A stretch of DNA of 29,862 nucleotides from Candidatus Cloacimonadota bacterium (GCA_016932035.1 JAFGDR010000037.1:1-29862); one strand, 5' to 3'. Shown: positions 7,158 through 16,425, numbered from the stretch's first letter. Notes: generated by a model not told the origin, from the letters alone. Program-made: numbers and translations.

Positions 7158-9278
7158 ATGAAAAAATTTTTTCTTATTGGGATAATTCTCTTTGTTCTTG
7201 CCTGTGCTACAACACAACTTCCCGCCCCTCAGCATATTCCCCAAGCACCGGTTCCTCAAAAGATTCCGTATGAAACAGCTATCCATGATACGATTCTCAT
7301 CGATGATTATTATTGGATGAAGGATAAATCAAGAACAGATCCTGAGGTCATCGCACATATTGAACGGGAAAATGCTTATGCGGACAGCATCCTTTCTCAT
7401 ACACTGGAACTTCAAGATCAGTTGTATGAAGAAATTCTCGGCAGGATCAAAGAAACCGATATGACCGTTCCGGTTCTCGTCGACAGCTTTTTTTATTATT
7501 GGAAGTCATTTGATGACCAGGAATACTCGATCTACTATAGGAAAAAGAATGTTCCTGATGCAGTTGAGGAGTCTATACTCGATATTAATGAACTTGCATC
7601 GGGATATGACTATTTAGAGGTCTCAGACATTGCTATCAGTCCCGATCATATGTATCTTGCATATGCGATCGATACGACAGGCGCTGAGGAATTCACAATG
7701 TTTGTAAAAGATCTAAGCAAAGGTGTGCTCTTATCTGATAAGCTCCATTCTGCAAATAGTATTGTTTGGGCTAATGATAACAAGGTTATCTTTTATGCAA
7801 AGGAGAATGCATTCGGAAGAAGTGATAAGATCTATCGTCATGTGCTTGGAGCGGATCAGAATGATGATGAATTGATATATTCAGAACAAGACAATGCATT
7901 TTATGTATGGATATATAAATCAAAGAATAGAGAATACCTGATTCTGACAAGCGGAAGTGAGACAACATATGAAGTTCGGTTCCTGAGTGCTGATGATCCG
8001 TATGGTGAATTCACACTCGTTCAACCACGTGAAAAAGGACATCGATATTATATCTGCCCTCATGATGATGAATTTTATGTCGTCTCAAATGATAATGCTC
8101 ATAATTATCACGTTATGATTGCACCAATTGATAATCCGGGAAAAGAACATTGGAAGGAATTTATTCCCCACAGAGATTCCGTAGCAATCGATATCGAGAT
8201 ATTCAAAGACCACATGGTCGTATATGAGCAGGAGGATGCCCTTGAAAAGATAAAAATCATCGATCTTAAAACCGGGGAAGGGCACTATCTTGAATTTCCG
8301 GAGCCAATCTATACAGCATATCCAGCAGGTAATCCTAATTATGATACTACAACATTTAGATTTACTTATGAATCCATGGTTACACCATATACGATCTACG
8401 ATTATGATATGATAACCCGTGAAAAGAAAATAATGAAACAGCAAGAAATTCCCAGCGGATATGATCCATCAGAATACAGATCAGAAAGAGTTTTTGCATC
8501 AGCTCCGGATGGCACAGCGATTCCGATTTCATTAGTGTACAAAAGAGATCTTTGTATGAAAGATGGATCGAATCCCCTGCTTCTCTATGCATATGGATCG
8601 TATGGCGACAGCATGGATCCCTATTTCTCGACAGGTAGGTTATCTTTGTTAAATAGGGGATTTATCTATGCAATAGCTCATGTTCGGGGTGGCGGGGAAT
8701 ACGGGAAACGATGGTATGAACAGGGAAGAGTTCTGAATAAGAGAAACACATTCACAGATTTCATTGCATGCGAGGAATTTCTGATTGACCAGAAATATAC
8801 CAGCAGTGATAAACTCGTTATTGAAGGTGCCAGTGCAGGTGGCTTGCTGATTGGTGCTGTCCTGAACACGCGACCGGAATTAAGCGAAATCGCCATCGCA
8901 AACGTGCCTTTTGTGGACGTGATATATACTTCTCTTGATAAGACCTTATCTGCAGTTGAATGGCACTATGACGAATTTGGCAATCCTCTTATTAAAGAAG
9001 AATTCGATTATATGATGTCTTATTGCCCGTATCAAAATGTAAAAGAACAGCAATATCCCAATATTCTTGTATTGGGAGGTTTTTATGATCCGCGGGTGAA
9101 CTACTGGGAACCGGCAAAATGGGTAGCTAAGATACGCGATAAAAAGTTAGATGATAACGTGGTGCTTCTCGTTACGGAATTCTCCGGTCATGGCGGAGCA
9201 TCAGGAAGGTTTGAATATCTCAGGCAGGTTGCGCTCAAATATGCTTTCATCTTTGATATTCTTGGAATTACATTTTAG
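7158..9278 (+). CDS. Prolyl oligopeptidase family serine peptidase (S9A), lipoprotein, copy 1
   Basis: Cleaves peptides, typically after proline; the family prefers short peptides because a beta-propeller gates the active site. The ATG at 7158 (706 residues) is preferred over an earlier in-frame ATG at 7107 because it begins a lipoprotein signal, MKKFFLIGIILFVLAC, with a good lipobox. The N-terminal part (about 30-410) is the propeller; the C-terminal alpha/beta hydrolase carries the triad Ser559 (GASAGG), Asp644 (GFYDPRV) and His678 (FSGHGG). Spacing matches prolyl oligopeptidases. It is followed directly, with no gap, by a paralogue. Probably anchored in the envelope and used for peptide nutrition. 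Confidence 0.93.
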   Translation: MKKFFLIGIILFVLACATTQLPAPQHIPQAPVPQKIPYETAIHDTILIDDYYWMKDKSRTDPEVIAHIERENAYADSILSHTLELQDQLYEEILGRIKETDMTVPVLVDSFFYYWKSFDDQEYSIYYRKKNVPDAVEESILDINELASGYDYLEVSDIAISPDHMYLAYAIDTTGAEEFTMFVKDLSKGVLLSDKLHSANSIVWANDNKVIFYAKENAFGRSDKIYRHVLGADQNDDELIYSEQDNAFYVWIYKSKNREYLILTSGSETTYEVRFLSADDPYGEFTLVQPREKGHRYYICPHDDEFYVVSNDNAHNYHVMIAPIDNPGKEHWKEFIPHRDSVAIDIEIFKDHMVVYEQEDALEKIKIIDLKTGEGHYLEFPEPIYTAYPAGNPNYDTTTFRFTYESMVTPYTIYDYDMITREKKIMKQQEIPSGYDPSEYRSERVFASAPDGTAIPISLVYKRDLCMKDGSNPLLLYAYGSYGDSMDPYFSTGRLSLLNRGFIYAIAHVRGGGEYGKRWYEQGRVLNKRNTFTDFIACEEFLIDQKYTSSDKLVIEGASAGGLLIGAVLNTRPELSEIAIANVPFVDVIYTSLDKTLSAVEWHYDEFGNPLIKEEFDYMMSYCPYQNVKEQQYPNILVLGGFYDPRVNYWEPAKWVAKIRDKKLDDNVVLLVTEFSGHGGASGRFEYLRQVALKYAFIFDILGITF

Positions 9279-11405
9279 ATGAAAAAACTTTTTATTATAG
9301 TTCCGATCATAGTATTAATAAGCTTCTGCGCATCTCAATCAGTTCAAGAAAATATTAAAACATCCACCATTCAACCACCAGTTGCAACTAAAATTCCAAC
9401 TTCCACGATAATTCATGGTGTTGAATTGAATGATGATTATGCATGGATGATCGACGATGCACGAACAGATTCAATGGTTGTTGAGTACATCGAATCTGAG
9501 AATATCTATGCAGACAAAATTCTTTCTGGTATGACTGTTTTGAAAGATACGATCTTCAATGAAATCATCAGTAGGATCGGTGAAGAGGATGTCAATGCAC
9601 CGACTCGTTGGGGTGATTATTATTACTACTCACGAAGAGAAGAGGGAAAACCCTACTTGATCTATTGCCGGAAATACAAATCGCTTTCTGCTCCCGAACA
9701 GATCGTACTGGATTTGAACAAGCTTGCAGAAGGTCATGATTTCTTTTCTGTAAGCAGGCGTGAGTACAGTCCAGATCAAAAACTGATTGCTTATACGGTC
9801 GATGTGACCGGAGATGAGCGCTATACAATGTACATAAAAGACATCGAAGCGGATACACTCCTTGCTGAGGAAATTTACCCGGTGAACGATGTGGAATGGG
9901 CAAATGATAACAAGACGATTTTTTATGTAACTCCAAACGAAGATAACCTTAAGAGTAAGCGTGCATATCGTCATGTTTTGGGTGCAGATCCATCTCAAGA
10001 TGAACTCTTGTATCGTGAAGATGATAATGCATTTTATGTCTGGTTTGGTAGAACGCGTTCTGACGATTATATCATTCTGGGAACCAATAGCAGAACGACA
10101 TCAGATGCTCGTTACATCGATGCAAACGAGCCGGATGGAGATTTCATTCTCTTCAAACCAAGAGAGCCCGACGTTAAGTATTACATGACCAATAATGATT
10201 CCATACTCTATATTAGAACCAATGAACAAGCTCCAAATTATAAAATTATAACTGCATTTGTAGGCGACCCATCTCACTGGCAGATCTTTATCCCACACAA
10301 CGATTCCATATATATCGATGGATACGATGTGTTTGAGAATTATATAGTTGTATATGAACAGCACAATGGTGTGATAAAACCGCATATTTTTGTACTTAGT
10401 GAAACCACTGATTATTACATACAATTTCCTGAAGATGTGTATGCTTTCTACAGCAGGTGGACTCCTGATTTCAACACAGATACATTATATTTCTCATATT
10501 CATCACTTACAACACCGTCATCCGTATATGCCTACAACATGAAAACAAAGGAACGAAAGGTTCTGAAGCGTTATGAAGTAATCGGTGGCTTTAATCCTGA
10601 TGAATATGCTGCTGAGCAGGTCTATGCACTATCCCACGATGGAACAAAAGTCCCAATCTCACTGGTTTATAAAAAAGACCTGTTCAACAAGGATGGCACT
10701 AATCCAACATATCTGACTGCATATGGTGCATATGGAAGCATCAGAAATACCGGCTTTTCACGACTTCGGATCAGTCTCCTCGATAGGGGATTTGTCTATG
10801 CAATCGCTCATGTGCGCGGTGGTAAAGAGAAAGGCGAGCAATGGTATCAGAACGGCAAGCTTTTATATAAGAAAAACACATTTCTTGATTTTATTGCCTG
10901 TGCAGAATATCTTATTGAACATAATTACACAAGTCCCGAAAAACTGGCAGCATTCGGTGCAAGTGCCGGTGGTATGCTTATGGGAGTTGTTGCAAACTGG
11001 CGACCCGATCTTTTTGAAGTGATCGTTGCAGATGTTCCTTCTATGGATAAGCTGACTGTGCTTCTGGACTCAACTGCTTCAGGCACAAAATATCATTACG
11101 ACGAGTTAGGTAATCCCTACAAGAAAGAGTATTTTGACTATCTCATTTCATGGGATACGTATCAGAATATAAAAAAACAGGGTTATCCCAATATGATGCT
11201 TACTTCAGGATATCATGACAGCCGTGTTCGATACTGGCAACCTCTTCGATGGACCGCAAAAGTGCGTGACCTGAAAACCGATGACAATATATTTATCCTC
11301 AAAACGAATATGGCTGGTCATTACGGTGGCTCTGGACGATATACACAGTATGAGGATATTGCTGAACGGTATGCGTTCATAATCCGTATGCTTGGAGTGG
11401 AATGA
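9279..11405 (+). CDS. Prolyl oligopeptidase family serine peptidase (S9A), copy 2
   Basis: A tandem paralogue of the preceding gene, 708 residues, with its ATG immediately after the previous TAG. The triad is intact: Ser562 (GASAGG), Asp647 (GYHDSRV) and His681 (MAGHYGG). Long stretches align with copy 1 (for example YKKDLFNKDGTNP and RGFVYAIAHVRGG), but many surface residues differ, so specificity may differ. The N-terminus is a signal sequence, but the presumed lipobox reads LISFC; Phe before the cysteine is unusual, so lipidation is less certain than for copy 1. Its TGA overlaps the start of the glutamate-cysteine ligase gene by 4 bases (ATGA), indicating translational coupling. Confidence 0.93.
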   Translation: MKKLFIIVPIIVLISFCASQSVQENIKTSTIQPPVATKIPTSTIIHGVELNDDYAWMIDDARTDSMVVEYIESENIYADKILSGMTVLKDTIFNEIISRIGEEDVNAPTRWGDYYYYSRREEGKPYLIYCRKYKSLSAPEQIVLDLNKLAEGHDFFSVSRREYSPDQKLIAYTVDVTGDERYTMYIKDIEADTLLAEEIYPVNDVEWANDNKTIFYVTPNEDNLKSKRAYRHVLGADPSQDELLYREDDNAFYVWFGRTRSDDYIILGTNSRTTSDARYIDANEPDGDFILFKPREPDVKYYMTNNDSILYIRTNEQAPNYKIITAFVGDPSHWQIFIPHNDSIYIDGYDVFENYIVVYEQHNGVIKPHIFVLSETTDYYIQFPEDVYAFYSRWTPDFNTDTLYFSYSSLTTPSSVYAYNMKTKERKVLKRYEVIGGFNPDEYAAEQVYALSHDGTKVPISLVYKKDLFNKDGTNPTYLTAYGAYGSIRNTGFSRLRISLLDRGFVYAIAHVRGGKEKGEQWYQNGKLLYKKNTFLDFIACAEYLIEHNYTSPEKLAAFGASAGGMLMGVVANWRPDLFEVIVADVPSMDKLTVLLDSTASGTKYHYDELGNPYKKEYFDYLISWDTYQNIKKQGYPNMMLTSGYHDSRVRYWQPLRWTAKVRDLKTDDNIFILKTNMAGHYGGSGRYTQYEDIAERYAFIIRMLGVE

Positions 11406-12715
11406 ACTATTCAAGGCAGGTTGACCGCATTGTACAATATTTCCGAAAACAGGAAAAAATTCCCGATAACCTGAAAATCGGCGCTGAATTCGAACATTTC
11501 ATTATTCGCGGAACAGACCTTTCATCAGTTCACTATGAAGAGATTGGTAAAAACGGTATTCGGGATTTTCTTTACTTCTTAGTGCACAAAGGATGGCGAG
11601 GAAGTTTTGAGGGGGACAATCTGATAGGATTGGAAAAGGCCGGCAGTACAGTAACATTAGAACCCGGAGCACAGGTCGAATTGAGCACGCAGCATTCATC
11701 AAAACTTGCAGATATTGAAAAAATATATATGAATTTTTTGCAGGATGTTATGCCCTGGCTGAAGGATAACGGACAGCTTCTCATCGCACTCGGTTATCTG
11801 CCGTTTTCAAAGATAGAAGATATTCCGTTCATACCAAAACAGCGCTACGTATATATGTCTGAATATCTCCGAACAAAAGGAAAATATGCCATCAATATGA
11901 TGAAGGGAACTGCCTCCACTCAACTCACCCTTGATTATCTTAACGAAGAAGATTTTTCGCTGAAATTCCAGGTTGCATGCTATCTGGCACCTCTGCTTGC
12001 TATTCTCACTGATAACAGTCCTATCTTTGAAGGAAAACGATACAGACATCATGCTTTACGCACCAATGTTTGGCTTCATTGCGATAATGACCGCTGCGGA
12101 ATTATACCTCATGCTTTTGATAAAGATTTTGGATATGAGACCTATGCACAGTATATCCTCGACAGACCTCCGATCACTCTTTTGCGCGATGGACAACTCT
12201 GTTATACACAAGATGAACCTTTTAAGGCAATTTTCGAACCAGATGAGTTTACAGATAAAGAGCTTGAGCATATCCTGACCATGTTCTTCCCTGATGTCCG
12301 CACCAAGCAATTCATTGAGATACGAACCGCCGATTCGATCCCGTATCCATTGAATTTTGCCTACCTCGCGTTGCTCAAGGGATTGCTTTATGATTGTAAA
12401 AATATTAAAACCATCCACGAAACCGTGACAGGATGTTTCGAGTTCAAGAAGATACTCAAACTTCAAAAGGAGATCATTCAAAAAGGTCTCAAAGCCAAAG
12501 CATGTGATAAAGATGTTATGGAACCGATCCTGAAATTTGTGAATCTCGCAAAAGAAGGGCTGATCGAAGAAGAAAAAAAATACCTCGATCCACTCTATGC
12601 ATTAGTTGAGATGAGAAAAAATCCCGTTACGCTGATTAATGAAAAACTCAACGATGGTGCTTCACTCAAGGAAGCGATAAAAGATAGTATTGTAAATAAT
12701 CAATTATTTAATTAA
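11402..12715 (+). CDS. Glutamate-cysteine ligase (GCS2/plant-type family)
   Basis: Joins L-glutamate and L-cysteine with ATP to give gamma-glutamylcysteine, the first step of glutathione synthesis. The 437-residue protein shows family blocks: IGAEFEHFII near residue 26 (catalytic Glu in GxExE-like context), GGSTVTLEPGAQVELS-type segment (here KAGSTVTLEPGAQVELST, about 79-96), MKGTASTQLTLDYL (about 165-178) and RTADSIPYPLNFAYLALLKG (about 307-326). GGAGTGGA immediately before the ATG serves as ribosome-binding site, and the start overlaps the upstream peptidase stop. No classical gshB follows; an ATP-grasp gene does, 52 bp later. The same fold also occurs in enzymes making other amides, so substrate choice is likely rather than proven. 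Confidence 0.85.
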   Translation: MNYSRQVDRIVQYFRKQEKIPDNLKIGAEFEHFIIRGTDLSSVHYEEIGKNGIRDFLYFLVHKGWRGSFEGDNLIGLEKAGSTVTLEPGAQVELSTQHSSKLADIEKIYMNFLQDVMPWLKDNGQLLIALGYLPFSKIEDIPFIPKQRYVYMSEYLRTKGKYAINMMKGTASTQLTLDYLNEEDFSLKFQVACYLAPLLAILTDNSPIFEGKRYRHHALRTNVWLHCDNDRCGIIPHAFDKDFGYETYAQYILDRPPITLLRDGQLCYTQDEPFKAIFEPDEFTDKELEHILTMFFPDVRTKQFIEIRTADSIPYPLNFAYLALLKGLLYDCKNIKTIHETVTGCFEFKKILKLQKEIIQKGLKAKACDKDVMEPILKFVNLAKEGLIEEEKKYLDPLYALVEMRKNPVTLINEKLNDGASLKEAIKDSIVNNQLFN

Positions 12716-12727
12716 TATAAGTAATTT

Positions 12728-12755
12728 ACCACAGAGAACACAGAGAGAACAGAGA
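12728..12755 (+). repeat. Short CACAGAG-type intergenic repeat, copy 1
   Basis: The 52-bp gap between the ligase genes contains ACCACAGAGAACACAGAG followed by a further AGAACAGAGA. Reverse-complement and degenerate relatives occur at 15281-15314, 14121-14167 and 19276-19293. Elements like this are scattered between genes in many uncultured-bacterial genomes. This copy takes the place where a ribosome-binding site for the downstream ATP-grasp gene would be expected. Confidence 0.6.
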
Positions 12756-12767
12756 AATTTTGTAAAA

Positions 12768-14114
12768 ATGAATAAGAAATCAATTTTACCCATTTACAGT
12801 CAATTCACCAGGGAAGTTATTGAACATCCTGAACAATATTTCGAGGATTATCAACTTGTCAAAGACGCAGTCGCTCATTCAACAGCAGTATATAAAGGCG
12901 AGCCGATTGCCTGTCATTACCAGCCGCTGTTTTTTATACCGGACGATATCGCGAGATTTGACAACATAGTGCACACCTTCTCGAGAATTTTGATGAAAGT
13001 TACTGCTGAGTATCTTTCCAATCCTGTTTTCAGGAAATTTTTTAAATTCTCTACACTTATGGAGGAACTGATTCTGTTATATCCCGGTTACTCCATGCCG
13101 TTCCCCATGGCTCGGTACGACCTGTTTTATTCGTATGATGATGTTGATAATTACAAATTCTGCGAGATAAACACAGACGGCACATCGGGTATGAATGAAT
13201 CAAATCCTGTTGAAAAAGCAGTATTGTCAGCAAAAATATTAAAAGTACTCCAGAAAAGCTACCGCATCAGTTATTTTGAACTTTTTCATACATGGATCGA
13301 ACAACTACTCGGTATCTATCAAGAGTTTTCTCATACAAAGGATATGCATCCCACCATTGCGATCATGGATTGGGAAGGTGTGGCAACGATCGAGGAGTTC
13401 AAGGTCTTTCAACAGATTCTCTCTCAGCGTGGTTGCACAACCGTTATCTGCGATCCGAGGGAGTTGAAATACAATGGACGAACCCTTTTTTACAATGATA
13501 TTCCTATCCAGCTTGTCTATCGACGATCACTCACGTTCGAGATATGCCAGCGTGCTGATGAGGTGAAGGACCTGCTCACGGCATATGCTGACGGTAATGT
13601 CTGTATGATTGGTCCTTTCAGGTCTCATATCATTCATAATAAGTTCATCTTTTCCATACTGCATAATGAAGAAGCGACAGGTTTTCTCACAGAGCAGGAA
13701 CGAGAATATATTATTAAACATGTCCCATATACAAAGGAGTTTTCCGATCCCGAAGCCAAAGATCGTGTGGTAAAGGATAAAGATCAGCTTATCTTAAAGC
13801 CGATGGACAGATATGCGGCAAAGGGTGTGTATATCGGCAGGGATCACTCTCCTGATGAGTGGGTACAGATTGTGCATTCGTTAACCGACCATGATGAGTA
13901 TATCGTGCAGGAATTCGTCGAACCCCCACAGCTCGATTGTGTGGAATTTTACAATGGTGAACCAGTGCTTGAACCGTATAAATATATTAATGGGCTATTC
14001 GTATATAATGGAAGATTTTCCGGATTGTACACCCGTGCAGGGAAATCGAATGTCATTGCAAGTGCCACGGGCTGCAAGATTATGCCGAATTTGTATGTAA
14101 GGGAGATGGGGTAA
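12768..14114 (+). CDS. ATP-grasp ligase, glutathionylspermidine-synthase-like (candidate glutathione synthetase analogue)
   Basis: A 448-residue protein resembling circularly permuted ATP-grasp ligases of the glutathionylspermidine synthase type, which form amide bonds using ATP. Seen: YPGYSMPFPMARYDLF then KFCEINTDGTSGMNE (about 127-141, acidic metal/substrate region), DPREL near 228, VYRRSLTFEI (about 250-259), a nucleotide-binding block LILKPMDRYAAKGVYIG (about 342-358), and VQEFVEPP (about 383-390). I do not recognise a characterised member. Its position directly after glutamate-cysteine ligase suggests it acts on gamma-glutamylcysteine, perhaps adding glycine. No clear ribosome-binding site is visible before the ATG. 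Family assignment is good; substrate is inference. Confidence 0.75.
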   Translation: MNKKSILPIYSQFTREVIEHPEQYFEDYQLVKDAVAHSTAVYKGEPIACHYQPLFFIPDDIARFDNIVHTFSRILMKVTAEYLSNPVFRKFFKFSTLMEELILLYPGYSMPFPMARYDLFYSYDDVDNYKFCEINTDGTSGMNESNPVEKAVLSAKILKVLQKSYRISYFELFHTWIEQLLGIYQEFSHTKDMHPTIAIMDWEGVATIEEFKVFQQILSQRGCTTVICDPRELKYNGRTLFYNDIPIQLVYRRSLTFEICQRADEVKDLLTAYADGNVCMIGPFRSHIIHNKFIFSILHNEEATGFLTEQEREYIIKHVPYTKEFSDPEAKDRVVKDKDQLILKPMDRYAAKGVYIGRDHSPDEWVQIVHSLTDHDEYIVQEFVEPPQLDCVEFYNGEPVLEPYKYINGLFVYNGRFSGLYTRAGKSNVIASATGCKIMPNLYVREMG

Positions 14115-14120
14115 GGGAGT

Positions 14121-14167
14121 TTCACGCGGAGAACGCAAAGTTAAAAGAACGCAGAGAGCGCACAGGG
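14121..14167 (+). repeat. Degenerate CACGCGGAGAACGC-type repeat, copy 2
   Basis: Just after the ATP-grasp stop lies TTCACGCGGAGAACGCAAAG, then AGAACGCAGAGAGCGCACAG. It has the same purine-rich A/C/G cadence as copies 1 and 3, with C replaced by CG-containing variants. It marks the left border of a very AT-rich stretch. Confidence 0.5.
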
Positions 14168-14294
14168 GAAATAGAAAAGAAACACGTAAAGGAGAATAGG
14201 GAAAATGACAAGATGCGAGAAGTACATTTTAATTAAAAAGTTTATGATAAATGTTAATGGTTATATCTTAAGTGTCTTTTCCCAGAGGTATGAC

Positions 14295-14993
14295 TTATAC
14301 GTTTGATTGTTGGGTTTTTATTCCTTCTTTCCAAAAGAATATGCTCAATACGATTGTCAATACCGTCATGGTTCCACCCATTCCCATGTTGATCGTTAAA
14401 TTGACCAAACCACTGTTTTGTAAAACGAATCCTATGCCGCCAAGAAGGCAGAAAATTCCATTGAGTAAGAAAAGGATTCTAATCGTTCTATAAATACCCT
14501 TTCCTTCAAATATGAATACGGCAAAGATTGAAGATAATCCAAACATGAATGTCCAACCAAGCATTGCAATGGATAAACTTATCGATTGTGGATTGAACAT
14601 GATCCAATTGGCTATATCATCCGTTATCCCATTTTGAAGTTTGAATTGAACTGCAGTTATTTGGAGGAAGTAATTTATGCCAATCAAAGTTGTAAATATA
14701 ATAGCAAAAGAGACACTCAATTTTTGAAGTATGTGCCTTTTTGTTTTTACGATTTCACTAAAACAATTTATTATAACAAGATAGCACACACCGAAAATGA
14801 TGGAACATATCTGAGCAATGTATTTATAAATTTGGTTGTTATTTCTTATTCCTATCAAATAGTCATTTAAATTTGACCAAGTTGACACATCTTGTGTAAA
14901 TGCAATAACCATAAAACAGATTGTGAATATCATGAATGATAAAGCTGCTAGCAAAGAGGAGGAGAAACCAATTTTTTGTGTTATATTCTTCAT
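14295..14993 (-). CDS. Multi-spanning membrane protein of unknown function
   Basis: A 232-residue protein with about six to seven hydrophobic segments: near residues 12-34, 57-78, 90-112, 135-160, 168-185 (facing charged GKGIYR), and two in the last 60 residues, ending in a short charged tail KEGIKTQQSNV. I recognise no family with confidence; the layout is loosely like DUF998/DUF4386-type membrane proteins. The coding sequence is more AT-rich than its neighbours and stands alone on the - strand. It is flanked by long non-coding AT-rich DNA and short repeats of opposite orientation, which suggests a late arrival. GGAT lies about seven bases before the ATG. Confidence 0.7.
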   Translation of the reverse strand: MKNITQKIGFSSSLLAALSFMIFTICFMVIAFTQDVSTWSNLNDYLIGIRNNNQIYKYIAQICSIIFGVCYLVIINCFSEIVKTKRHILQKLSVSFAIIFTTLIGINYFLQITAVQFKLQNGITDDIANWIMFNPQSISLSIAMLGWTFMFGLSSIFAVFIFEGKGIYRTIRILFLLNGIFCLLGGIGFVLQNSGLVNLTINMGMGGTMTVLTIVLSIFFWKEGIKTQQSNV

Positions 14994-15357
14994 ATTAAAT
15001 CCATCATACTGTTATTATTTCACTAAATTTGCGATAAATAATTAATTGATTATATATATCTTTAATTATTATAATAATCCTTATAAACTGATCGCTAATA
15101 TGATTTTTTAATGTATTAGAATTTTGATGTTTCATAACATACATCCCAATTAATTTATTTTAAATCACTAATCAAGTTGTTAATATTTCACATGAATATT
15201 GTCAATAATTACACAAAAACTGTGCCATTGATTAATATTATTCTAGCGAAACAAACAAATACGTTCAATGTAAAAAAAAACTCTGTGTCCCCTGTGTTCT
15301 CTGTGGTGAGTTACCAATACAGGAACCACCCCTGATATAAGTTGAATACAGTATCAC
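14994..15357. other. AT-rich intergenic stretch
   Basis: About 360 bases without a gene, dominated by A and T, between the start of the membrane-protein gene and the end of rsgA. Apart from the CTCTGTGTCC repeat at 15281-15314 I see no coding frame, RNA gene or convincing terminator. A promoter for the - strand membrane protein should lie here but no well-spaced -35/-10 pair stood out. Confidence 0.6.
15281..15314 (-). repeat. Short CACAGAG-type intergenic repeat, copy 3 (reverse orientation)
   Basis: Read on the - strand this is GTAACTCACCACAGAGAACA followed by CAGGGGACACAGAG. The core CCACAGAGAACACAG is identical to copy 1 at 12728, in opposite orientation. It lies 3' of rsgA, on the right border of the AT-rich stretch. 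Confidence 0.6.
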
Positions 15358-16425
15358 CTATTTTTTATATTTATTCTTCTTATAATCTTTCAATCTTTTC
15401 CCAAATTTCTTTTCCTTTTTTCTTCTTTCAGCAATTGACGTTTCAAGCCGGTTTTTTTCCTTTTCCAATTTCATGAAATTCTTGTACGTTTCCTGGTCTA
15501 ATTCTCCATTTTCAAGGGCTTCGAGAACCGCACATCCTTTCTCATTCGTGTGCGAACAATCATTGAATTTACAGTATTGATTAAGATTAATGATTGTATC
15601 GAAGGTTGTTTCGAAACCACTTTCATTATCTGTTATTCCGATTTCACGCATTCCCGGATTATCGATGAGTATCCCTCCAGTTTCGAGTACTAATAATTCC
15701 CTATGGCTTGTAATATGCCTGCCTTTGCTTGAGCTTTTGCTAATTGCATCGGTTTGCATGACTGCATGTCCGGAAAGATTATTTAACAAGGTGGATTTAC
15801 CCACACCGGAAGAACCAAGCATACAATATGTCTTTCCCTGTTCTAAAATATTTTTCAGCGCTTCGTATCCTTCTTTCGTCTCGTTACTGACCGCTAAGAC
15901 CGGAGTATCATTTATTCGTTGTTTAATCCTTTCCGCAAGTTCAGCAACCCTTTGCTCAGATATGAGATCGGTTTTTGTTAAGATAATCATTGGGTGTATA
16001 TGTGATGAGTGACAAATAGTCAGGTAACGTTCGAGTCTGTTTATGTTGAAATCCCTATCAACGGATTGTACTAAGAATGCATAATCAACATTTGCTGCAA
16101 TGATCTGTAATTTACTCGTTCGTCCAACCGCCTGCCTGGTGAGTGTTGAAAATCGTGGAAGTATTGTATAAATAGTTGCAAAACCATCATCATAGATTGT
16201 CAGTGCTACCCAGTCACCAACGACAGGAAGATCTTCACGACTTTGGGCTGAATATCGCAAATTCCCGGTTATTTCAGCATCAAAGTCACCCTTTGCCGTC
16301 TTGACAGTGTAATGTTCTTTGTGCTGTGCAGCAACTCGTCCAATCTCAAAATTATCGAGTTTGTATTCAATCCTATGTTGTTCGAACTTCTTATTGTAAC
16401 CGAGATCTTCTAATGTTATTTTCAT
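15358..16425 (-). CDS. rsgA: Ribosome small-subunit-dependent GTPase A
   Basis: Checkpoint GTPase for maturation of the 30S ribosomal subunit; GTP hydrolysis releases it from the subunit. The 355 residues are of usual length with the family's circularly permuted order: an OB-fold part (about 30-100), G4 TKTDL (150-154), G1 GSSGVGKST (204-212), G3 DNPGM (255-259), then a zinc knuckle C285-x4-C290-x-H292-x5-C298. The lysine-rich tail is typical. It is monocistronic on the - strand. No strong ribosome-binding site is seen before the ATG. Identification is firm. Confidence 0.96.
   Translation of the reverse strand: MKITLEDLGYNKKFEQHRIEYKLDNFEIGRVAAQHKEHYTVKTAKGDFDAEITGNLRYSAQSREDLPVVGDWVALTIYDDGFATIYTILPRFSTLTRQAVGRTSKLQIIAANVDYAFLVQSVDRDFNINRLERYLTICHSSHIHPMIILTKTDLISEQRVAELAERIKQRINDTPVLAVSNETKEGYEALKNILEQGKTYCMLGSSGVGKSTLLNNLSGHAVMQTDAISKSSSKGRHITSHRELLVLETGGILIDNPGMREIGITDNESGFETTFDTIINLNQYCKFNDCSHTNEKGCAVLEALENGELDQETYKNFMKLEKEKNRLETSIAERRKKEKKFGKRLKDYKKNKYKK

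Noticed and set aside
14205-14306. 33-residue open frame (MTRCEKYILIKKFM...) on the + strand before the membrane-protein gene
   Set aside because: It has a GGAG-like site too far from the ATG, overlaps the end of the opposite gene, lies in AT-rich DNA and looks like chance.
15590-16012. 140-residue + strand frame across rsgA
   Set aside because: It lies wholly inside the well-supported - strand rsgA gene and has no recognisable features.
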